NCBI RefSeq assembly: GCF_002214185.1
Contig: NZ_CP022161.1
Location: forward strand, 5,153,486-5,217,485
Origin: Streptomyces capitiformicae
Lineage (GTDB): Bacteria > Actinomycetota > Actinomycetes > Streptomycetales > Streptomycetaceae
Length of the DNA stretch: 64,000 bases
Direction of reading: 5' to 3'
Shown: one piece after another, positions 1 to 7,125 of the stretch
How positions within the stretch are numbered: the stretch's first letter is position 1
Layout: every line of letters begins with the position of its first letter
The notes under the pieces: generated by a model
What the model saw: only the letters and a program-made list of their open reading frames with translations
Databases searched by the model: none
What the model was told of the DNA's origin: nothing
Made by a program: the position numbers and the translations under genes

Positions 1-600
1 CAGATAGACCCGCCCGCCCTGGGCGTCCTCGCGAACGTCCCTGAGAATGTTGGTGAGTTGAAGCGCGAGCCCGAGGGTGTCCGCGTACTCCGGCGCGCGT
101 TCCGCACCACGCGCCCCACGTTCGATGCCGAAGACACCGAGCGAGAGCCGTCCGATGGTGCCCGCCACACAGCGGCAGTAGGCCTTCAGGTCGTCCCAGG
201 TCTCGTAGGTCTCGCCGCGTACGTCCATCAGGACGCCGTCGATGAGTTCGTCGAGGGCGTCGAACGGGATCGGGAACCTCACCCCGGCGTGGGCCAGGGC
301 CACCACGACCGGGTCCGTGTCGTCCTCGCCGACGGCGCCCTCACGGATCCGGGCGACCAGTGCCCGGGTCTCCTCCAGTCGGGCGGCCTTGACGTCGAGC
401 GCGAGCGCGCCGTCGCCGATGTCGTCGACGCGCCGGGAGAACGCGTAGAGGGCGGACATCGCGCGACGCTTGGGCGTCGGCAGAAGCCTGATGCCGTAGG
501 CGAAGTTACGGGCCTGCTGTCCGGTGACGGCCTCGCAGTAGCGGTAGGCGGCGAGTACCGGTGCGGACGCGTGTGGTTCCGACTCCACGGTCCGGATCAC
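1..600 (-). CDS. hpnD: Presqualene diphosphate synthase HpnD (partial, 3' end outside window)
   Basis: The reverse strand is open from a GTG at 598-600 to the window edge (200 codons, no stop). The product belongs to the squalene/phytoene synthase family: the first Asp-rich prenyl-diphosphate site is seen as SRRVDDIGDG near residue 55, and LTNILRDVREDAQGGRVYL near the cut end matches the second Asp-rich motif. By family, HpnD condenses two farnesyl diphosphates to presqualene diphosphate, and HpnC and HpnE then give squalene for hopanoids. The start codon overlaps the hpnC stop in a GTGA, which indicates translational coupling. No other in-frame start upstream is possible because of that overlap. 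The C-terminal third is missing only because of the window edge. Confidence 0.9.
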   Translation of the reverse strand, partial: MIRTVESEPHASAPVLAAYRYCEAVTGQQARNFAYGIRLLPTPKRRAMSALYAFSRRVDDIGDGALALDVKAARLEETRALVARIREGAVGEDDTDPVVVALAHAGVRFPIPFDALDELIDGVLMDVRGETYETWDDLKAYCRCVAGTIGRLSLGVFGIERGARGAERAPEYADTLGLALQLTNILRDVREDAQGGRVYL

Positions 601-1499
601 CCCTCTCCTCGCAGGGTCGCGCCCGCCTCATGCAGCAGCCGGAGCTTGCCGGGCTTGGGCGGGCCGGGAAGTACGTCGAACTCGGCGGCGGCGATCGCGT
701 GGACGGCCGCCCTTCCTCCCGCCACGAAGCCCGCGAGGAGCAGCCTCAGCCTGCCGTGAACGCTACCCACGAGCGGGGTGCCCTCATTCAGGAGATTCCG
801 GGCGCGTTCCGCCTCGTACGCGATCAGCGCGCGCACCGATGCACCGGCCGTGGGCGCGGCGAGATCCGCCTCCTGGACGTGAAAGCGCTTCATGTCCGCG
901 GCGGGCAGATAGACGCGATCGCGGCCGAGGTCCTCGGTGACGTCCTGGAGGTGCTCGATGATCTGCAGCGCGGTGCAGATCGTGTCGGAGTGGCGGACCC
1001 GCTCGGGGGTCGTGGTGCCGGTGACGGCGAGTACCAGGTGGCCGACGGGGTTGGCCGACAGCTCGCAGTAGGCGAGCAGGTCGTCGTAGGTCTCGTACCG
1101 CTTGACCAGCTGGTCCTGGCGGTTGGCGGCGATCAGGGCGAGGAACGGCCCCGGGGCGAGGCAGTGGCGGCGGACGGTGTGCTGGAGTCTGCGCAGCAGC
1201 GGGTGGTTCGGGGTGGCGTCGAAGACCCTGTGGAGGTCGGCCTCGAAGGCGTCGAGGAGGAGGAGCCGGTCGTCGGCCTCCCGCGGGGAGACGCCCAGGA
1301 GGCGGGCGTCGGCGCCGCCGGGGGCGAGGTCGCCGTCGCCGATGTCGTCGACGAGGCGGGCGAAGCCGTAGACCGCCATGAGGTCGTCGCGCCAGGCCCG
1401 CGGCAGGAAGAACGGCGCGACGGGAAAGTTCTCGGCCGCGGCCTTGTCGAGGGTGTCGCGCTCCGGGTCACCGGTGCGCGCCGTCCCGGTTACGGTCAC
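597..1499 (-). CDS. hpnC: Hydroxysqualene synthase HpnC
   Basis: A 300-residue squalene/phytoene-synthase-like protein. It shows LVDDIGDG around residue 50 (first Asp-rich motif) and LQIIEHLQDVTEDLGRDRVY near residue 195 (second Asp-rich motif). By family, HpnC converts presqualene diphosphate to hydroxysqualene in the three-step hopanoid route. It is the first of the pair hpnC-hpnD here, coupled by a 4-base GTGA overlap. Its GTG start has no good Shine-Dalgarno sequence of its own and lies in another GTGA overlap, with the stop of a 23-codon upstream ORF that does have a good ribosome-binding site. Translation therefore probably re-initiates from that ORF. HpnC versus HpnD is assigned by order and by overall sequence feel. 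Confidence 0.88.
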   Translation of the reverse strand: MTVTGTARTGDPERDTLDKAAAENFPVAPFFLPRAWRDDLMAVYGFARLVDDIGDGDLAPGGADARLLGVSPREADDRLLLLDAFEADLHRVFDATPNHPLLRRLQHTVRRHCLAPGPFLALIAANRQDQLVKRYETYDDLLAYCELSANPVGHLVLAVTGTTTPERVRHSDTICTALQIIEHLQDVTEDLGRDRVYLPAADMKRFHVQEADLAAPTAGASVRALIAYEAERARNLLNEGTPLVGSVHGRLRLLLAGFVAGGRAAVHAIAAAEFDVLPGPPKPGKLRLLHEAGATLRGEG

Positions 1500-1567
1500 C
1501 GCCCGTCACCCGGCACGGGGACGGCAGAAGCGTCTTCGAGCTGGGGAGTTTCCGTAGCCATGGCCAT
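1496..1567 (-). CDS. 23-residue upstream ORF coupled to hpnC
   Basis: An ATG at 1565-1567 opens a 23-codon frame (MAMATETPQLEDASAVPVPG and three more residues) that ends in TGA overlapping the hpnC GTG as GTGA. A GGGAG-type ribosome-binding site sits about 6 bases upstream, whereas hpnC has no comparable site. The peptide is Pro/Ala-rich with no domain. Its likeliest role is as a translation entry point for hpnC, which is inference. It could also be read as an out-of-frame N-terminal extension created by an indel, but the peptide does not resemble an HpnC N-terminus. Confidence 0.55.
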   Translation of the reverse strand: MAMATETPQLEDASAVPVPGDGR

Positions 1568-1879
1568 CACATCTCCCGTTCTACACTGCCGACCCAATAC
1601 GCACTATTTCGGACACGCCGCCCGGCGGTCGGCGCATGCGGCGGATGCCGGGTGACGCGCATTATGGACCCACTTGCCGTGATTCGGCACCGATACAGCT
1701 TACGTTGTACAGCGTGTCCCGCCCCGTCCGGGTGTCCTGCACATCACAAGAACACACCGATTGCCCCCAAGGCTCCCAGGGACACCGGTAGTTGGCGTTT
1801 CCTTGCGTTTCCTTGCACTTCCCTTTTCAGACTCCGGGCCCCGCCGGAGCAGTTCCGACAGGGCCCGGGACGCATCGGG
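1568..1879. other. Intergenic region upstream of hpnC and downstream of the exporter ATPase
   Basis: 312 bases with no credible gene. It must hold the leftward promoter of the hpnC-hpnD transcript. At 1701-1714 lies TACGTTGTACAGCG, whose core ACGTTGTACAGCGT is a near-perfect palindrome centred on TGTACA. The same 14 bases recur in the ABC-F promoter at 37897-37910. It may be a repressor site or just a common promoter-type sequence. I see no T-run terminator after the ATPase gene. Confidence 0.4.
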
Positions 1880-2656
1880 TCACTTGCCCGTGAACTTCTC
1901 GTACTCCTTCAGGACCTCTCCGGTGGGGCCGTCCATGCGGAGTTCGCCGCGTTCCAGCCACAGGACGCGGTCGCAGGTGTCGCGGATGGACTTGTTGTTG
2001 TGGCTGACGAGGAAGACCGTGCCGGCCTCCTTGCGGAGCTCGCGGATGCGGGCCTCGGAGCGCATCTGGAACTTGCGGTCACCGGTGGCGAGGGCCTCGT
2101 CGATCATGAGGACGTCGTGGTCCTTGGCCGCCGCGATGGAGAAGCGCAGGCGGGCCGCCATGCCGGAGGAGTAGGTGCGCATGGGAAGGGTGATGAAGTC
2201 GCCCTTCTCGTTGATGCCGGAGAAGTCGACGATCTCCTGGTAGCGCTCCCGGATCTGCTCGCGGGACATGCCCATCGCGAGACCGCCCAATATGACGTTC
2301 CGCTCGCCCGTGAGGTCGTTCATCAGGGCCGCGTTGACGCCGAGCAGGGAGGGCTGGCCATCGGTGTAGACCTTGCCCTTCTCCGCGGGGAGCAGGCCGG
2401 CGATGGCGCGCAGCAGGGTGGACTTGCCGGAGCCGTTGGAGCCGATCAGGCCGATGGCCTCGCCGCGGTAGGCGGTGAAGGAGACGCCCCGGACGGCGTG
2501 CACCTTGCGCACGCCTCGTGCTGCCTCGTCGGAGCCTCGCTTGATGATGCGGCTGAGGGCCGCGGTGGCGCTGCCCTTGCCGGTCTTGGCGCCGTTGACG
2601 CGGTAGACGATGTGCAGCTCGTCGGCGATGACGGTGGGGATGAGTGCGTCAGCCAC
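1880..2656 (-). CDS. ABC exporter ATP-binding subunit, polysaccharide/teichoic-acid type (TagH/Wzt-like)
   Basis: A 258-residue single ABC ATPase. Walker A is GSNGSGKST near residue 75, the signature is YSSGMAARLRFS, Walker B is VLMIDEALATGD, and the switch His is in VSHNNKSI. The long insert before Walker A and the signature variant are typical of ATPases for O-antigen, teichoic-acid and other envelope polymers. There is no C-terminal carbohydrate-binding domain of the larger Wzt type. The GTG start overlaps the permease stop by 8 bases. With the permease and the glycosyltransferase, nucleotidyltransferase and CDP-alcohol enzymes upstream, it likely exports an anionic or phospho-polyol surface polymer. 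The substrate is inference. Confidence 0.85.
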   Translation of the reverse strand: MADALIPTVIADELHIVYRVNGAKTGKGSATAALSRIIKRGSDEAARGVRKVHAVRGVSFTAYRGEAIGLIGSNGSGKSTLLRAIAGLLPAEKGKVYTDGQPSLLGVNAALMNDLTGERNVILGGLAMGMSREQIRERYQEIVDFSGINEKGDFITLPMRTYSSGMAARLRFSIAAAKDHDVLMIDEALATGDRKFQMRSEARIRELRKEAGTVFLVSHNNKSIRDTCDRVLWLERGELRMDGPTGEVLKEYEKFTGK

Positions 2657-3578
2657 GGCCGTACCTCTCCTCCGCCTTCCAGAAGTACACGAAGCCGCCG
2701 AACGCGACCAGCGCGGCCCAGCCGGCGGCGACCGCCCACACGTGCGGGGGCAGGTTCTCGGAGCCGTAGCCGTCGATGAGCGCGAAGCGCATCAGGTCCA
2801 TGTAGATGGCGGCGGGATTCCACTGGAGGACGTCGGCGATCCACGCGGGATGGTCCTTGAGCATCACCGGGATCGAGAACATCACGCCGGACGCGTACAT
2901 CCACGTACGCATCACGAACGGCATCAGCTGCGCCAGGTCCGGGGTCTTGGCTCCCATACGGGCGAAGACCAGCGCCAGGCCGGTGTTGAACAGGAACTGC
3001 AGGACCAGCACCGGGAGGATCAGCAGCCAGGACAGGCGTGGGTAGCTGCCGAAGCCGACCGCGACGGCGAAGAGCACGATCATCGAGAACAGCAGCTGCT
3101 GGAGCTGCTGGAGCGAGAAGGAGATGGGCAGCGAGGCCCGCGGGAAGTGCAGGGCGCGCACCAGGCCCAGGTTGCCGGAGATCGCGCGGACGCCCGCCAT
3201 CACCGAGCTCTGGGTGAAGGTGAACACGAACACACCCGTGACCAGGAACGGCACGTACACCTCGCGCGACATGCCCCGGTCGGCGTTGAGGATGAGACCG
3301 AAGATGAGGAAGTACACCAGCGCGTTCAGCAGCGGGGTGGCCACCTGCCACAGCTGACCGAGCTTGGCCTGGCTGTACTGTGCGGTGAGCTTCGCCTGGG
3401 AGAAGGCGAGGATGAAGTGTCGCCGCCCCCACATCTGGCGGACGTACTCGACGAGTCCGGGCCGGGCGCCGCTCACGGCCAGCCCGTACTTCGCGGCCAG
3501 CTCGGCCGCGGTGAGCCCGTCATCGGGCGACGGACGGTCGCTCACCACAACCCTGCCGTCATGCGTTGTCTCACTCAC
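2649..3578 (-). CDS. ABC-2 type polysaccharide exporter permease (TagG/Wzm-like)
   Basis: A 309-residue membrane protein with a roughly 45-residue cytoplasmic N-terminus (VRQMWGRRHFILAFSQAKL), then about six hydrophobic segments (for example LLNALVYFLIFGLIL and FLVTGVFVFTFTQSSVMAGV) and a C-terminal aromatic tail. This is the ABC-2 exporter architecture. It starts at GTG 3578, is followed by the ATPase with an 8-base overlap, and lies 95 bases downstream of the glycosyltransferase. The pair forms a complete half-size transporter (two permease, two ATPase subunits). In this family the substrate is an undecaprenyl-linked or lipid-linked glycan; here that is inferred from the neighbours. Confidence 0.85.
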   Translation of the reverse strand: MSETTHDGRVVVSDRPSPDDGLTAAELAAKYGLAVSGARPGLVEYVRQMWGRRHFILAFSQAKLTAQYSQAKLGQLWQVATPLLNALVYFLIFGLILNADRGMSREVYVPFLVTGVFVFTFTQSSVMAGVRAISGNLGLVRALHFPRASLPISFSLQQLQQLLFSMIVLFAVAVGFGSYPRLSWLLILPVLVLQFLFNTGLALVFARMGAKTPDLAQLMPFVMRTWMYASGVMFSIPVMLKDHPAWIADVLQWNPAAIYMDLMRFALIDGYGSENLPPHVWAVAAGWAALVAFGGFVYFWKAEERYGRG

Positions 3579-3673
3579 AAATGGAAACTTTCGTCCTCAA
3601 GGTGCGCAGCCTGGTCGGGCCGAGGCGGAAACCTGGACCGGGTACCGCCGAATGGTCTCAGATACCGAGCTTG

Positions 3674-4558
3674 TCAGATGACGGGAGGTCGGCCCAGTCT
3701 GGTCAGGCGCCACACCGTACGCCACTTCATGGAGCGACGCGGGCCGCACGGGCTCGTCCAGCCTTCCTTGAAGCCGCCGAACCAGGCCCGCAGGGCGGGA
3801 CGCGAGGGCTTGCGGAGCAGGGTGAGCAGCAGCCAGACGCCCAGGTAGACCGGCACGAGGAGGGCCGGGAGGTTGCGGCGCGCGAGCCAGACGCGGTTAC
3901 GCGCGACCATGCGGTGGTAGACCGCGTGCCGGGAGGGCGCGGTGGTGGGATGGAACAGCACCATGTCGGACCGGTAGTCGATCATCCAGCCCGCGTCGAG
4001 GGCCCGCCACGCCAGGTCGGTTTCCTCGTGCGCGTAGAAGAACTCGTCCGGAAGTCCGCCCACTTCGGCGAGGACCTGCGTACGGACCGCGTTGGCGCCG
4101 CCGAGGAAGGTCGTCACCCGGGAGGAGCGCATCGGGTCGGCGGCGCGCAGCCGGGGCACGTGGCGCCGCTGGGTCTCGCCGGTCTCGGGGTCGGCGATGC
4201 GGAAGCTGATGATGCCGAGCTCGGGGTCGGCCTCGAAGGCCTGGCGGCACAGCTCGGCGGTGTCGTGGTGGGCGAGGAGGCCGTCGTCGTCGAGGAAGAG
4301 GAGGACGTCGACGTCCCGGCCGCTCGGGCCGAATGCCTCGATGCCTACGTTGCGGCCGCCGGGGATGCCCAGGTTCTCGGGCAGCTCGATCGTGCGGACG
4401 CCCTCGGGGACGTCCGGTACCGGCGAGCCATTGCCGACGACGACCACCTCGACCCGGTCGCCGTCCTGCTTGGCGACCGAGTCGAGAAGGGCGCGGAGCT
4501 CGTCGGGGCGGTTGCCCATGGTGATGATGACCGCGCCGACCTTCATGCCGCTGTTCAC
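3674..4558 (-). CDS. Family 2 glycosyltransferase
   Basis: 294 residues with a GT-A fold. It has VGAVIITMGNRPDELRALLDS at the N-terminus, then ENLGIPGGRNVG and the DxD-type metal site DVLLFLDDDG near residue 95. The acceptor-side motif FYAHEETDLAWRALDAG lies near residue 190 (ED/E-x7 of inverting GT2 enzymes). A short hydrophobic stretch (LPALLVPVYLGVWLLLTLL) near residue 245 suggests membrane association, as in rhamnosyl- or galactofuranosyl-transferases. The GTG start overlaps the CDP-alcohol phosphotransferase stop as GTGA, placing it in the same operon. It probably adds a sugar to the lipid-linked polymer or headgroup. Sugar identity cannot be read from the sequence. Confidence 0.85.
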   Translation of the reverse strand: MNSGMKVGAVIITMGNRPDELRALLDSVAKQDGDRVEVVVVGNGSPVPDVPEGVRTIELPENLGIPGGRNVGIEAFGPSGRDVDVLLFLDDDGLLAHHDTAELCRQAFEADPELGIISFRIADPETGETQRRHVPRLRAADPMRSSRVTTFLGGANAVRTQVLAEVGGLPDEFFYAHEETDLAWRALDAGWMIDYRSDMVLFHPTTAPSRHAVYHRMVARNRVWLARRNLPALLVPVYLGVWLLLTLLRKPSRPALRAWFGGFKEGWTSPCGPRRSMKWRTVWRLTRLGRPPVI

Positions 4559-5334
4559 TTCAGCCTGCTGGAGGCGAGGATGGACACCAGGTGCAGCAGC
4601 GTCTGAAGCAGGGCGATTCCGGCCAGTACGGCGACGCCGAGCCGGGAGAAGAACAGGTCGCCCCGGGCCTGGTCGAGGAAGGCGAGGACCAGGATCAGCA
4701 GGGAGGCCTCGACGCCGAGGATGAGCCGGTGGAACTTCAGCGCGGCGGCGGCCTTACGGGCCAGCGCCATGCCGGACGAGCGCGGCTCGGACGCCGACTC
4801 CTGGACCGGCGGCTTGCCGGTCTGGTGCCGGGCGACGCCGACGAGGTCGGTCTCCGCCTTGATCAGGATGGCGCCGAGGGCGGCGAGCGTGCCGAGGAAG
4901 GCCCACAGCCAGTCGATCCGTCCGGTGCCCCACAGGTCGGCGGCGCGCAGCCCGAAGCCGACGAGCACGGCCGCGTCGCAGAGGTAGGCGCCGACGCGGT
5001 CCACGTAGACCCCGGCCATCGAGTACTGCTTGCGCCAACGGGCGATCTCGCCGTCGACGCAGTCGAACAGCAGGTAGAGCTGGACCATCAGCACGCCGAG
5101 GACGGCGCCCGGGATGCCCGGTATCAGCAGGGCCGGGGCGGCGAGGACGCCGAAGACGGTCATCAGGTAGGTCAGCTGGTTGGGCGTGACCCGGGTGTTC
5201 ACCAGGTGCCGGTCCATGCGCAGGGAGATTTCGCGCATGTAGAGCCGGCCGGCCCAGTGCTCGCCGCTCCGCCGGTCCTTTACACCCGGGGGGTGAACGA
5301 CCGGGCGGAGTTCAGCTACCGATGGCTTTGGCAT
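4555..5334 (-). CDS. CDP-alcohol phosphotransferase-family membrane protein with an altered catalytic motif
   Basis: 259 residues, about six membrane segments. The family signature is D-x2-D-G-x2-A-R-x8-G-x3-D-x3-D. This protein reads DCVDGEIARWRKQYSMAGVY followed by VDRVGAYLCD, so the first three aspartates, Ala-Arg and Gly are present but the fourth aspartate is alanine. In studied members that residue acts as or near the general base, so activity may be altered, or another residue (for example the Asp six positions on) may substitute. By family it would transfer a phospho-alcohol from CDP-alcohol to a hydroxyl acceptor. It overlaps the dehydrogenase by 23 bases and the glycosyltransferase by 4. 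Confidence 0.82.
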   Translation of the reverse strand: MPKPSVAELRPVVHPPGVKDRRSGEHWAGRLYMREISLRMDRHLVNTRVTPNQLTYLMTVFGVLAAPALLIPGIPGAVLGVLMVQLYLLFDCVDGEIARWRKQYSMAGVYVDRVGAYLCDAAVLVGFGLRAADLWGTGRIDWLWAFLGTLAALGAILIKAETDLVGVARHQTGKPPVQESASEPRSSGMALARKAAAALKFHRLILGVEASLLILVLAFLDQARGDLFFSRLGVAVLAGIALLQTLLHLVSILASSRLK

Positions 5335-6376
5335 AGTCGGCGTATGCGTCCTTGATCTGTTCGGTGCTCAGTTCGAGGTGCTCGAGGATGGTGTAGCGGC
5401 CCGGCCGGGTCTGCGGGGCGAACTCCACGACCTGGACGAACTCGTCCATCGTGAAGCCGATCTCGTCCGGGAGGACGGGCAGCCCGTGGTGGCGGAGGAC
5501 CTCGGCCATCTGCCCCGCGATCTCGTGGTGGCCGCGCAGGAACGTGGCGAACGCGCCGCCGAGACCGCACTGCTCGCCGTGCAGGGCGTTGCGCCGGGGG
5601 AACCTCAGGTCGAACGCGTGGCTGATCTCGTGGCAGGCGCCCGAGGCGGGACGGCTGTCACCGGCCACGGACATGGAGATCCCGCACAGCACGAGGGACT
5701 CGGACAGTGTCGTCAGGAAGTCGTCGTCACCGATGCCACCGGGGTGGCGCAGCACGGCCTCGGCGGCCTGGCGGGCCATGGCGGCGGCCAGTCCGTCGAC
5801 CTTCTCGCCGGTCTCGCGGCTGGACAGCTCCCAGTCGGCCACGGCGGAGATCTTGCAGATCACATCGCCGATACCGGCCCGCACGAAGCGCACCGGGGCC
5901 TCACGGATGACATCGAGGTCGATGACGATGCCGATCGGGTTCGGCACACCGTACGAGCCGCGGCCCGCGTCGTTATCGAGGGTGGCTACCGGGGAGCACA
6001 GGCCGTCGTTGGCGAGGTTGGTGGCCACGGCGACCAGCGGCAGGCCGACGCGCGCGGCAGCGTACTTGGCGCAGTCGATGACCTTGCCGCCGCCGAGCCC
6101 GATCACGGCGTCGTAGTGACCGCCCTTCTTGATCGAGTCGGCGAGCCGTACCGCGCCGTCGATGGTGCCGTCGGCGTCGCAGAACCAGTCCGCCTCCGGC
6201 AGCGCCGGGGCGAACCGGTCGCGCAGTGCGGCGCCGGAGCCGGGGCTGATCGCGAAGGCCATCCGGCCCGACGGCGCGATGCGCTGGTCCGACAGGATCG
6301 TCGCCAGGTCATCGAGCGCGCCGGGACGGATGTCCACGACGACCGGCGAGGGGATGAGCCTCGTCAGTACTGGCAC
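5312..6376 (-). CDS. Iron/zinc-dependent alcohol dehydrogenase family, glycerol-1-phosphate-dehydrogenase-like
   Basis: 354 residues. The dinucleotide site reads AVIGLGGGKVIDCAKYAA near residue 100. The metal/substrate region reads RAGIGDVICKISAVADWEL near residue 190, then SRPASGACHEISHAFD and ALHGEQCGLGGAF. These three blocks are the pattern I associate with sn-glycerol-1-phosphate dehydrogenase (archaeal EgsA, Bacillus AraM) within the iron-containing dehydrogenase superfamily; the putative metal ligands are that Asp and the two His. The enzyme would reduce dihydroxyacetone phosphate or a related ketose phosphate. It sits between a nucleotidyltransferase and a CDP-alcohol phosphotransferase, which suits making a polyol phosphate for activation as a CDP-polyol. 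Start GTG 6376, 13-base overlap upstream. Confidence 0.78.
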   Translation of the reverse strand: MPVLTRLIPSPVVVDIRPGALDDLATILSDQRIAPSGRMAFAISPGSGAALRDRFAPALPEADWFCDADGTIDGAVRLADSIKKGGHYDAVIGLGGGKVIDCAKYAAARVGLPLVAVATNLANDGLCSPVATLDNDAGRGSYGVPNPIGIVIDLDVIREAPVRFVRAGIGDVICKISAVADWELSSRETGEKVDGLAAAMARQAAEAVLRHPGGIGDDDFLTTLSESLVLCGISMSVAGDSRPASGACHEISHAFDLRFPRRNALHGEQCGLGGAFATFLRGHHEIAGQMAEVLRHHGLPVLPDEIGFTMDEFVQVVEFAPQTRPGRYTILEHLELSTEQIKDAYADYAKAIGS

Positions 6377-7125
6377 GCGATCTCACGTCCCTTGGCGAGG
6401 TCGTCGTGGTTGTCGATCTCAACCCACTTGACGTCACCGATGGGCGCCACGTCGATCTGGAAGCCTCGGTTCACGAGTTCCTGGTAGCCGTGCTCGTAGA
6501 ACTGCTGCGGGTCGGTCTCGAAGACCGTCTTCAGCGCGTCGGCCAGTTCGTCGGCGGCCTCGCCCTCGATGAGGGTGACGCCGATGTACTCGCCGGAGGC
6601 CTCCGCCGGGTCCATCAGCTTGGTGATCTTCGTCATGCCCTTCTCAGGGTCGACGACGACCTTCATCTCCTCGTCGGCCAGCGACTTCACGGTGTCGATG
6701 GCGAGGATGATCTTCTTGTCGCCGCCGCGCGCGGCGAGCAGGGTCTTCTCGACGGAGACCGGGTGCACGGTGTCGCCGTTGGCGAGGATCACCGAGTGCT
6801 TGATGGCGTCACGGCCGCACCACAGGGAGTAGGCGTTGTTCCACTCCTCGGCCTTGTCGTTGTCAATGAGGGTGATCTTCAGGCCGTACTTCTGCTCCAG
6901 CGCCTCGCGGCGCTCGTAGACGGCCTCCTTGCGGTACCCGACGATGATCGCGACCTCGGTCAGGCCGATCTCGGCGAAGTTGCCGAGGGTGAGGTCGAGA
7001 ACGGTGAGGCTGTCGGCGTTACCCGAAGTATCCTCGGGCCCTACCGGCACCAGAGCCTTGGGCAGGGTGTCGGTGTAGGGGCGCAGACGCCGTCCGGCGC
7101 CGGCCGCCAGCACGAGGCCGATCAT
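6364..7125 (-). CDS. Nucleotidyltransferase, phosphocholine/inositol-phosphate cytidylyltransferase-like
   Basis: 253 residues of the NTP-transferase fold. The N-terminus MIGLVLAAGAGRRLRPYTD with PKALVPVG is the NTP-binding and catalytic loop. VILANGDTVHP near residue 120 carries the metal-binding Asp, and a second acidic motif appears in VKWVEIDNHDDLAKG near the C-terminus. LicC-type and inositol-1-phosphate cytidylyltransferases share this layout. It most likely makes a CDP-polyol or NDP-sugar for the two CDP-alcohol phosphotransferases in the operon. It overlaps the DUF5941 gene by an ATGA. The substrate is inference from context. Confidence 0.8.
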   Translation of the reverse strand: MIGLVLAAGAGRRLRPYTDTLPKALVPVGPEDTSGNADSLTVLDLTLGNFAEIGLTEVAIIVGYRKEAVYERREALEQKYGLKITLIDNDKAEEWNNAYSLWCGRDAIKHSVILANGDTVHPVSVEKTLLAARGGDKKIILAIDTVKSLADEEMKVVVDPEKGMTKITKLMDPAEASGEYIGVTLIEGEAADELADALKTVFETDPQQFYEHGYQELVNRGFQIDVAPIGDVKWVEIDNHDDLAKGREIACQY

